From: Clostridiales bacterium UBA4080
Lineage (GTDB): Bacteria > Bacillota > Clostridia > Lachnospirales > Vallitaleaceae
Length of the DNA stretch: 5,745 nucleotides
NCBI GenBank assembly: GCA_002381865.1
Contig: DFYO01000045.1
Coordinates: 1 to 5,745, forward strand
Direction: 5' to 3'
The notes below the pieces were generated by a model, which saw only the letters and a list, made by a program, of their open reading frames with translations, did no database searches and was not told the DNA's origin. Position numbers and translations under genes: made by a program. Below are positions 1 to 5,339 of this stretch, in pieces (the first letter of the stretch is position 1; every line of letters begins with the position of its first letter).

Positions 1-54
1 GTAATATGGACTAGATCCTTAGTCTAGCGCGTATGCCAATTCCGCCACAACTGC
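1..54 (-). tRNA. tRNA-Leu(AAG), 5' part only (cut by window edge)
   Basis: Read on the minus strand, this begins with acceptor strand GCAGTTG, then T8-G9, a D arm with GCG/CGC stem and leucine-type GAATTGGCATA loop, G26, and anticodon stem CTAGA/TCTAG. The seven-base loop is CTAAGGA, so the anticodon is AAG (positions 18-20), which reads leucine CUU and, if A34 is deaminated to inosine, CUC and CUA as well. The window ends at the start of the variable arm, so the T arm and 3' end are not visible. It lies 15 bases downstream of tRNA-Lys in the same direction and is probably co-transcribed with it. The leucine assignment is firm from the anticodon and D arm; the intactness of the rest is unknown. 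Confidence 0.88.
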
Positions 55-69
55 TTACTTGTTTAAAAA

Positions 70-143
70 TGAGCCACCCGGGACTCGAACCCGGGACACC
101 TAGATTAAAAGTCTAGTGCTCTAGCCAGCTGAGCTAGTAGCCC
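70..143 (-). tRNA. tRNA-Lys(UUU)
   Basis: This is a complete cloverleaf on the minus strand. Acceptor strands GGGCTAC and GTGGCTC pair with two G-T wobbles, the D arm reads AGCTCAGCTGGCTAGAGC, the anticodon stem is CTAGA/TCTAG around loop CTTTTAA (anticodon TTT, lysine), and the T arm is CCCGGGTTCGAGTCCCGGG. The discriminator base is A (position 70). The following bases are ATTTTT, so CCA is not encoded and must be added after transcription. It is the first gene of a tRNA unit driven by the consensus promoter at 176-204 and followed by tRNA-Leu. Its anticodon stem is identical to that of the neighbouring tRNA-Leu. Confidence 0.97.
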
Positions 144-147
144 ATAA

Positions 148-168
148 GCTGTTAAAATACTTAACAGC
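148..168 (-). repeat. 8-bp inverted repeat at the 5' end of the tRNA transcript
   Basis: GCTGTTAA (148-155) and TTAACAGC (161-168) are perfectly complementary across a 5-base loop. The predicted transcription start, about 7 bases below the -10 box, falls at about 168-170, so the hairpin would form the extreme 5' end of the tRNA precursor, 4 bases before tRNA-Lys. A hairpin here could protect or position the leader for 5' processing by RNase P. That role is inference; the inverted repeat itself is certain. Confidence 0.6.
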
Positions 169-175
169 AAAAAAA

Positions 176-204
176 ATTATACGATAAATATGCCCTTATG
201 TCAA
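176..204 (-). promoter_or_regulatory. Sigma-A consensus promoter for the tRNA unit
   Basis: On the minus strand there is a perfect -35 box TTGACA (199-204), a 17-base spacer and a perfect -10 box TATAAT (176-181). This is the exact vegetative consensus, as expected for a strongly expressed stable-RNA gene, and it points at tRNA-Lys 32 bases downstream. No operator-like sequence is apparent apart from the hairpin at the start of the transcript. Confidence 0.93.
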
Positions 205-378
205 TACACTTTTAGAAATTACTTATAAAAAATATACCTATTGATTATAAGCTAATTACGAGATTAATCGCTTATAAACTTATTGTTCTAATATAACTTT
301 TTTCTATACATCTGTTCTTACATCTGTTCTTACATCTGTTCTTACAAATAATTAAACATCTGACTTATAGAATATCTT
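205..378. other. Intergenic region between lipoprotein gene and tRNA promoter
   Basis: No coding region is supported in this AT-rich gap. It holds a 12-bp tandem repeat (308-343) and an 8-bp inverted repeat, TTATAAGC (245-252) with GCTTATAA (270-277), around a 17-base centre that itself contains the palindrome GATTAATC. A further CTTATAA copy lies at 222-228 and could pair alternatively with 245-251. None of these hairpins is followed by a T run on the minus strand, so I cannot point to a canonical intrinsic terminator for the operon that ends at 379. Termination may use a weak AT-rich hairpin here or depend on Rho. Confidence 0.5.
308..343. repeat. Three tandem copies of a 12-bp repeat
   Basis: The unit ACATCTGTTCTT occurs three times in perfect head-to-tail array (308-319, 320-331, 332-343), followed by a partial ACA. 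A related ACATCTG recurs at 356-362 just downstream of the array. It lies in the 3' untranslated side of the lipoprotein gene. It is most simply a short tandem repeat made by slippage; a protein-binding role cannot be excluded. Confidence 0.95.
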
Positions 379-1128
379 TTATTTTCCTATATATTCCTTA
401 CCTAAATTTACGGTATAAAACCACTCAATAATATCCTTATCCTTTATCTCATATTCTCCTGCGCTTATATTGGGCATTATACCATTTACCTTGTAAATCC
501 ATCCGCTCTGTTGCCCGTAATCAAATTCACCAACATTATTAATACTTTCAATATAAATAGAATTTTTTTTGCCGCTATATTCAAAAGGAATTCTTTTTTG
601 CTCTAATACTCTTTTCAATATATCATAAACCGTATCTCCCGATTTTATTCTAACTATTTCCGGCATCATAAAGCTTCCCCTGTCCTTAGGGCCCATAATT
701 GACAGTGTAATTGTATTATAATTTGTTTGAGTTGTACCTTCTTTAATTGTCTTTTCTGCTTCTGTGCTTATACTATCATTATTCTTATCCTCATGGCTTT
801 TATCGGGCATTTCACCTATAATAGCGACAGCTTTTTTATCTTCTGATAATTTAGATTCTATATTTTTTATATCTTTATTCTCATTATTTTCATTTTTACC
901 ATCAATGCCTTCAATATAATTGATATCCTCTGTATTATCAATTGTTAGTTCAGGGGCTTGTTCCCCTGAACTAACTGACTGTAAAATTTCTGCTTCTGTT
1001 TTTGTAAAAGAGGAATTAATATCACTTTTCTTTGCACATCCGCTAAATAACAGCAGTATAAAAAAAATACAACTTATCTTTTTAGAAAAGGTTTTTAATT
1101 TCTTTTTTTTATTATGTTTTATTTTCAT
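379..1128 (-). CDS. Lipoprotein with C-terminal DUF4430 (transcobalamin-like beta) domain
   Basis: A 249-residue predicted membrane-anchored lipoprotein and putative corrinoid-binding partner of the large upstream protein. The N-terminus is very basic (residues 3-18), followed by a hydrophobic segment and lipobox L-F-S-G-C with the lipidated cysteine at residue 31. Residues 32-135 are a polar, Asn/Glu/Lys-rich, probably disordered tether. Residues about 138-240 form a DUF4430 domain: a GDTVYDIL helix start, INNVGEFDYG, SGWIYKVNG, and the closing IIEWFYT. The start at 1128 is chosen because AGGAG (1135-1139) lies 6 bases upstream and a proper signal peptide follows. An in-frame ATG at 1194 would add 22 residues, lies inside the preceding gene and spoils the signal peptide. 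The gene begins 34 bases after the stop of the SLH protein, so the two form one operon under the B12 riboswitch. The beta domain is clear; cobalamin binding is inferred from the fold and regulation, and no alpha domain is present in this protein. Confidence 0.9.
   Translation of the reverse strand: MKIKHNKKKKLKTFSKKISCIFFILLLFSGCAKKSDINSSFTKTEAEILQSVSSGEQAPELTIDNTEDINYIEGIDGKNENNENKDIKNIESKLSEDKKAVAIIGEMPDKSHEDKNNDSISTEAEKTIKEGTTQTNYNTITLSIMGPKDRGSFMMPEIVRIKSGDTVYDILKRVLEQKRIPFEYSGKKNSIYIESINNVGEFDYGQQSGWIYKVNGIMPNISAGEYEIKDKDIIEWFYTVNLGKEYIGK
944..975. repeat. 13-bp perfect inverted repeat inside the lipoprotein gene
   Basis: GTTAGTTCAGGGG (944-956) and CCCCTGAACTAAC (963-975) are fully complementary around the 6-base loop CTTGTT. 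The element lies in the tether region of the lipoprotein, about residues 52-62, and is far richer in G+C than its surroundings. No T run follows on either strand, so it is not a standard terminator. In mRNA it would form a strong hairpin about 150 bases after the start codon. Its function is unknown. Confidence 0.9.
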
Positions 1129-1134
1129 GTTTTT

Positions 1135-1139
1135 CTCCT
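1135..1139 (-). promoter_or_regulatory. Ribosome binding site deciding the lipoprotein start
   Basis: AGGAG on the minus strand stands 6 bases before the ATG at 1126-1128. It supports that start over the upstream in-frame ATGs at 1143 and 1194. It falls in the short gap after the SLH gene, so the lipoprotein can be translated independently of its neighbour. Confidence 0.85.
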
Positions 1140-1162
1140 GCATTGCCAGAGTTATTAATCCT

Positions 1163-4100
1163 CTATTGAGGTTGTAAAGCTTTTTGCATTTCAAAAAGCT
1201 TTACAACAATAACCGCCGTCATTTCTCTAGTCACCTTTGTTTTTGGTTTAAAGCTAATGCCATCACCAATCATTATATTGTTATTATATACTGCGGCTAC
1301 TGCTTCTTTAGCAAAGCCAGATATCATATTTGCATCATTTATTTTTATTTCTGCATTATCATTTTTTAATATAAAAGCTCTGTTAATCATTGTTGCCATT
1401 TCTTCTCTGCTAATATTTTTTTCAGGTGAAAATAGCTTTTCCTCTGTTCCTTTAATAATTCCTTTTTCATAAGCTTTATAAATATAGTTCTCATACCATG
1501 AACCGGGCTCTATATCTTTAAAAACTTTATTAAAATTGTCTTGTGGCTCTTCACCTAGAAGTCTTATAAGCACAGTAGTAAATTCTGCTCTAGTAATCTC
1601 TTTTTGAGGTATAAAATAAAGCTTGTCATCTGTATTCTTAATACCCGTCATCAGATTGTTTTTCGAGGACTTCATAATATAATCTCTTGACCAGCTTGAA
1701 AATTCACTTTGGTCCTGAAAATTTTTGTTATCAGCAATTTCAAATAGCTTTTCTGTTTTTTCATTTAATCTGCTATAAGCCTCATAAGCCATTAATGCCT
1801 GCTCTGAAGCCATTTCATTGGCTTTTTCTCCTATTACATGCACATATCCGCCTTTCTCATTTGAGAAGCTCATTAGCGCTGAGATTAGATTGCCCTTTTC
1901 TTTTATAAATTCCTTTGACAGAGGATTTATTTCTAATGAAGCTAACGCAATAATAACCTGTGAAATACTCTCACTGCTATATACTCCCCATTCATTAAAG
2001 CCTCCATTATCTAGCTGCATTTTAGAAAGCCAGCTTACTGCATTTTCAATTATTATATTTAATTGTTCTTTATTGATACCTGCATTTTCAGGCAACTCAT
2101 TAGTTTTGTAGTATGCAAGGGCTTGTAAGGCCATAGCAGTAATATCTATACTGCTTTTTCCGTCCTTATATAAGCTAAAACCACCATCTTTATTCTGATA
2201 ACTAATAATTAAATTAAAAAGCTCTCCCTCTTTTAACGGATAATCATCTTCAATTTTATAGCTAGCAGAATTTAGTGCAAGAAGCCCAAAAATTGGACCT
2301 GTCACTCCCTGCCTATCAATTTTTTCATATTTTAAAAGAATTTCAACTAAATTGATATTTTCAATTTTCTCAGCGTCTAAACCTGCTGCCCCTGCTACTA
2401 ATATTATTTTTGCTAGGTCTGTTGCTTTATTATAATTTCCTTTACTCTCTATAATATCATTTAAAATAATAGCTTTATATTTTTCCACATCTTTTCCTGT
2501 TTTTGCTAAAGCAAATATACTCCAAAGGGTAGGATTTTCATTATATAAATAACTGCTCAAGAGGTTTTTCTCTGTTTCAATATTTTTAGTGTTAATTATA
2601 TCTCCGGCAGGAAGTATTGGCTCCAATTCTTCTTCCTCTTCTATTTCTGAAGTATAATACCATATAAGATTATCCCCAGCTTTTAATTTATAGCTTCCTG
2701 CTCCTTTATTGGGAGATATCCCATTAACCTTATACATCCAGCCACTTTTAGGTCCTTTATCAAATTCCGCCAGATTATTAATTGCAATTACATAAATATC
2801 CGAGCCCGATCCCTTAGTCTTTATTTTACCGCTTCCTACTGCTTTTGCTAGCGCACTATAGGCTGTTTCATTTGCTGTTATAGCAAGCTTTGTTTTTCCA
2901 AGCATTGTGGAATCATATCCCTTAACAGTAATACTAATTTCTTCTTTTTCATCGTCTTGAGCATTGCCCTCTGTTGAAGCTTTTGTATATGCAACAAACT
3001 TTGTGAAATGTTTAGTCCAAACAATCAAATCATTTCCTACATCAATTCTTGCATCCTTTCCAGGCTGAAGCTTTTCAGCCTCCTCATAGGTATCAGCAGG
3101 CAAAATCGAAGTTATTTCTTGTAGGTTTCCATTCTTATCTGCAAAGCCAATCGCCTTTCCTGCAAGATTAGGAAATACAAGCCTTACTGGCTTATCAAAG
3201 CTTAAGGAATAATCTGTACTGCCTACTTCAATTATTTGATTTACATTTGCATTATTAACCTTTATCAAGGAGTTTGATATAAGCCTTGGTAGTGCAATTG
3301 TTCCATCCCATCCATTCTCTGCTTCAACTCTTGTAGCTGCAGGTATTGTCATTCTAATATCTCCTGCCTGAGTTACTGATACAGTATTAATATAAGGCAG
3401 TTCTGCACTGATTATTTCATCTTCACTATTAGTCTGCAATTCTAGCTTAATTGGATTAGTTGTATCTGCAAGTCTCAAATTCAAAGCTTGATCAACTTCT
3501 ACTTTATGGTCATTCTCATTTAACTGTTCCTCATCAATTTCTGATTGTTCAGCTTCTATATAACTTACAATCCTTTTTTGTCTCACTATACCAGGATATG
3601 AACCCGCATTTTCTTTGCTAATATTACAAATATACTCGCCAGCTAAAAAGGGGCTTTCTAAAATTACTTCTCCCTTAATATCAGTGATATATTCTTTATT
3701 ATTAAACTCAATCTTAATTCCTTGAAGCTTTTTTTCTACTTGTGAATTGGTATTCCAATCAAAGTAGCTTGTAGCAACTGTTAATTTGTTATTTTGACCA
3801 AGGGTAATTTCTTGTGAATCAATAGTTATTTCCGGAAAATATGTATCTGGCGGATACATACCATAATAAAAGGTAATCTGGTCATTTTCCTGAATCAAGT
3901 AGCTATCAGCACCTACAGAAGCCATCTCTCCATTGATTGCAAAAAGCCAGCCATCCCAGCCTCCAAATTTTCCTGCAGTATCTCCTCCTATTGAATTTAT
4001 ATATTCTCCCCAAGCGCTAGAGGTAATATTATATTCAATATTTTCCTTTGTTAAGGCTTGCTTTAAAGCATCCATTGCTGTTAATGCTTCATCTGAATAA

Positions 4101-5101
4101 ACTACTTCTGTATTTTTATTTATTAAACTAGCTTCACTGCCTTCAACACACAAGTTAATATTAATGTTGTTTTCAATTGCTTCCTGATATCTTAACCCTA
4201 AAAATGTGCTTGTATTTATTTCGGCATCATTAATCGCAATTAAAGCCTGTGCCGTTGCGCTAGCATTTGATTGTCCGGATATATCATAGGAAAAGGATTT
4301 ATCCTGTAGCTGAAAGCTTAAAAGAGCATCAATCATTGAATTGCCATTTTTTAGCCACTCTGCTGCCTCAATATCCTCTCCGACAGCAATTAATCCTGAA
4401 ATTACAGTTGCAATACTATTTGAATTTTCAGTCCCCCATGAGCTAAAGCCACCTGATGGATTTTGAATGCTCTTCAAGTGAATAATTGCATTGCTTACTG
4501 CTTGCTCAACACTATCCTCTTCAATAAATGGAGCTAAAGCAAGTAATGCCATCCCTGTAATATCAGGATCTCCATTATCTCCAAATATATTAAAGCCTCC
4601 ATCCTGCTTTTGCTGTGAAAGAAGATAATCAACTGCTAAATCATCATTATATTCTTTGTCTGTTTGATTTAAGGCAATCATAGCCCAGATATGCAGATTT
4701 AGCCATTGATCTATTTGACCTGTTACTTGATTTTGCTTATCTATTAATTCATTTACAATATTTCTTTCTTCAAACAAAATTTCCGGATTATCATTCTTGG
4801 CTAAGGTTCCTAAAATCATACCAACATAATCCGAGGTACTTACTGCATCTAAGGGATAATCCTCTTCTTTCCACTCTATAGGCTCCCATGGACTTTCCTT
4901 AAGATTTTCTCCTGCTCCATTAATTGCAACTAACTCCCACCAGGAATCAAGTTTTGTATCATTATTTTTATAATAGTTTACAACTTGCTCCGGCAAGGTT
5001 TGCTCCGCTGCAATTGATGTAATATTAACACTTAATATTACTGTTATTAAAGCCATAAATATAGCTAACGCTCTGTTTATTACTAATAGATTTTTTTTCA
5101 T
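1163..5101 (-). CDS. SLH-anchored surface protein with two alpha-toroid and two transcobalamin-like (DUF4430) domains
   Basis: A 1312-residue secreted protein and candidate cobalamin/corrinoid capture protein of the cell wall. The signal peptide covers residues 1-32 (Lys-Lys, hydrophobic core, cleavage near S-I-A-A/E-Q). Residues about 40-310 are a prenyltransferase/squalene-cyclase-type alpha toroid with repeats such as QKQDGGF (164), QNPSGGF (213) and QLQDKSF (264). Residues 311-415 are DUF4430 copy 1 (GGWDGWLFAINGE, closing ITFYYG). Residues 422-515 resemble an Ig-like or carboxypeptidase-regulatory beta module. Residues 530-707 are an unrecognised beta-rich surface module (IPAATRVEAENGWDG; DVGNDLIVWTKHFT). 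Residues 722-817 are DUF4430 copy 2 (SGWMYKVNG, LIWYYT), followed by an acidic linker. Residues about 835-1115 are toroid 2 (QNKDGGF 969, QLDNGGF 1029). Three SLH repeats at about 1134-1182, 1192-1243 and 1251-1305 should bind the secondary cell-wall polymer. It is first in an operon with the DUF4430 lipoprotein, behind a B12 riboswitch and terminator. Alpha toroid plus this beta domain is the intrinsic factor/transcobalamin plan. Domain calls are by eye; ligand binding is inference. Confidence 0.93.
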   Translation of the reverse strand: MKKNLLVINRALAIFMALITVILSVNITSIAAEQTLPEQVVNYYKNNDTKLDSWWELVAINGAGENLKESPWEPIEWKEEDYPLDAVSTSDYVGMILGTLAKNDNPEILFEERNIVNELIDKQNQVTGQIDQWLNLHIWAMIALNQTDKEYNDDLAVDYLLSQQKQDGGFNIFGDNGDPDITGMALLALAPFIEEDSVEQAVSNAIIHLKSIQNPSGGFSSWGTENSNSIATVISGLIAVGEDIEAAEWLKNGNSMIDALLSFQLQDKSFSYDISGQSNASATAQALIAINDAEINTSTFLGLRYQEAIENNININLCVEGSEASLINKNTEVVYSDEALTAMDALKQALTKENIEYNITSSAWGEYINSIGGDTAGKFGGWDGWLFAINGEMASVGADSYLIQENDQITFYYGMYPPDTYFPEITIDSQEITLGQNNKLTVATSYFDWNTNSQVEKKLQGIKIEFNNKEYITDIKGEVILESPFLAGEYICNISKENAGSYPGIVRQKRIVSYIEAEQSEIDEEQLNENDHKVEVDQALNLRLADTTNPIKLELQTNSEDEIISAELPYINTVSVTQAGDIRMTIPAATRVEAENGWDGTIALPRLISNSLIKVNNANVNQIIEVGSTDYSLSFDKPVRLVFPNLAGKAIGFADKNGNLQEITSILPADTYEEAEKLQPGKDARIDVGNDLIVWTKHFTKFVAYTKASTEGNAQDDEKEEISITVKGYDSTMLGKTKLAITANETAYSALAKAVGSGKIKTKGSGSDIYVIAINNLAEFDKGPKSGWMYKVNGISPNKGAGSYKLKAGDNLIWYYTSEIEEEEELEPILPAGDIINTKNIETEKNLLSSYLYNENPTLWSIFALAKTGKDVEKYKAIILNDIIESKGNYNKATDLAKIILVAGAAGLDAEKIENINLVEILLKYEKIDRQGVTGPIFGLLALNSASYKIEDDYPLKEGELFNLIISYQNKDGGFSLYKDGKSSIDITAMALQALAYYKTNELPENAGINKEQLNIIIENAVSWLSKMQLDNGGFNEWGVYSSESISQVIIALASLEINPLSKEFIKEKGNLISALMSFSNEKGGYVHVIGEKANEMASEQALMAYEAYSRLNEKTEKLFEIADNKNFQDQSEFSSWSRDYIMKSSKNNLMTGIKNTDDKLYFIPQKEITRAEFTTVLIRLLGEEPQDNFNKVFKDIEPGSWYENYIYKAYEKGIIKGTEEKLFSPEKNISREEMATMINRAFILKNDNAEIKINDANMISGFAKEAVAAVYNNNIMIGDGISFKPKTKVTREMTAVIVVKLFEMQKALQPQ
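1171..1207. repeat. 16-bp perfect inverted repeat at the end of the SLH gene
   Basis: Positions 1171-1186 and 1192-1207 are exact complements around the 5-base loop CATTT; the arm begins GTTGTAAAGCTTTTTG. The repeat overlaps the last codons of the SLH protein (about residues 1299-1310, LFEMQKAL and flanks), ends 5 bases before its TAG stop, and lies about 30 bases upstream of the lipoprotein ribosome binding site. On the minus strand it is followed by ACCTC rather than a T run, so it is not a classical terminator. An intercistronic hairpin of this kind could protect the upstream message from 3' exonucleases or tune the ratio of the two proteins. That role is inferred. Confidence 0.9.
3062..3081. 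repeat. 8-bp inverted repeat within the SLH gene
   Basis: AGGCTGAA (3062-3069) and TTCAGCCT (3074-3081) are perfectly complementary with a 4-base GCTT loop. It lies in the codons for about residues 674-680, in a loop-like part of the central beta-rich module. It is probably a chance product of codon choice; no regulatory role can be assigned. Confidence 0.6.
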
Positions 5102-5110
5102 ATCTTCTTA

Positions 5111-5135
5111 GTACAAAATAAATTGTACGCTCCTT
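5111..5135 (-). promoter_or_regulatory. Shine-Dalgarno sequence separated from the SLH-gene start by a hairpin
   Basis: The only strong Shine-Dalgarno match before the ATG at 5099-5101 is AAGGAG at 5130-5135, 28 bases upstream, which is too far for normal initiation. Between them lies the inverted repeat GTACAA (minus, 5123-5128) and TTGTAC (5111-5116) with a 6-base loop. If it folds, only 10 bases remain between AAGGAG and ATG, a workable distance. The alternative site, AAGAAG at 5104-5109, is a weak match only 2 bases from the ATG. The start is otherwise well supported by the signal peptide that follows it. Confidence 0.5.
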
Positions 5136-5162
5136 CATAGTATAATATTTTTCATAGAATTT

Positions 5163-5190
5163 AAGTATATCTTTAGTTTAAAGAATACTT
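5163..5190. repeat. AU-rich 12-bp hairpin in the leader, between terminator and SLH gene
   Basis: AAGTAT-TCTTTA on one side (5163-5168 and 5170-5175, with A5169 bulged) pairs with TAAAGA-ATACTT (5179-5190) around a 3-base loop. In the operon transcript it is an internal leader hairpin followed by AAATTC, so it does not terminate the operon. Read on the plus strand it is followed by six T residues and could act as a weak terminator for any transcription entering from the left, but no plus-strand gene is evident. Confidence 0.6.
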
Positions 5191-5240
5191 TTTTAGGAAT
5201 AATGGCTTCTTGAATTTTAACCTTTCAGCATAATTTCCCA

Positions 5241-5281
5241 TAAAAAAATCTCTTTTCTATTATTGAGAAAAGAGATTTTTT
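5241..5281 (-). terminator. Intrinsic terminator of the cobalamin riboswitch expression platform
   Basis: A perfect 16-bp stem (5266-5281 with 5243-5258) around a 7-base loop has the core TCTCTTTTCT / AGAAAAGAGA and ends, on the minus strand, in a run of seven T residues (5242-5248). It lies about 70 bases downstream of the B12 box and 140 bases before the SLH gene. This fits a transcription-attenuation platform: ligand-bound riboswitch leads to termination, and absence of B12 leads to readthrough into the operon. The stem is AT-rich, in keeping with the genome, and is also flanked by T residues on the plus strand, so it may work in both directions. Confidence 0.88.
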
Positions 5282-5307
5282 CAGCACAACAAAACCTTGT
5301 TATACAT
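5281..5307 (-). CDS. Possible 8-residue leader mini-ORF between riboswitch and terminator
   Basis: ATG at 5305-5307 opens a reading frame for M-Y-N-K-V-L-L-C, ending in TGA at 5281-5283, which touches the first base of the terminator stem. A purine-rich AGGGGG (5315-5320) lies 7 bases upstream and could pair with 16S rRNA through a G-U pair. A ribosome on this frame would cover the 5' arm of the terminator and could affect its folding. No other evidence shows translation; a chance ORF of this size is quite possible. Confidence 0.22.
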   Translation of the reverse strand: MYNKVLLC

Positions 5308-5339
5308 TCAAACACCCCCTATCGCTCGTAGAGTTTTAG

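Noticed and set aside
245..277. TTATAAGC/GCTTATAA inverted repeat as the operon terminator
   Set aside because: The 17-base loop is long, the stem is almost all A-T and no T run follows on the minus strand; it is listed only as an inverted repeat.
1129..1194. N-terminal extension of the lipoprotein from the ATG at 1194
   Set aside because: It starts inside the SLH gene and within an inverted repeat, has no ribosome binding site, and puts 22 extra residues before a normal lipoprotein signal; AGGAG favours the start at 1128.
1171..1207. Junction inverted repeat as an intrinsic terminator
   Set aside because: No T run follows on the minus strand, and it lies within the coding end of the SLH gene, upstream of a co-directional gene with its own ribosome binding site.
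920..2111. Several plus-strand open frames of 61-97 codons
   Set aside because: They are antisense shadows of the two well-supported minus-strand genes, with hydrophobic low-complexity translations and no recognisable domains.
1163..5101. The large protein as a squalene/hopene cyclase or prenyltransferase enzyme
   Set aside because: The toroid repeats resemble that fold, but no cyclase DxDD-type catalytic motif is evident, and the export signal, DUF4430 and SLH domains point to a surface binding role.
5022..5138. 38-codon minus-strand frame starting at 5138 and overlapping the SLH gene start out of frame
   Set aside because: No ribosome binding site precedes its ATG, and it would read the signal-peptide codons in the wrong frame; the AAGGAG inside it is better explained as the SLH gene's own site.
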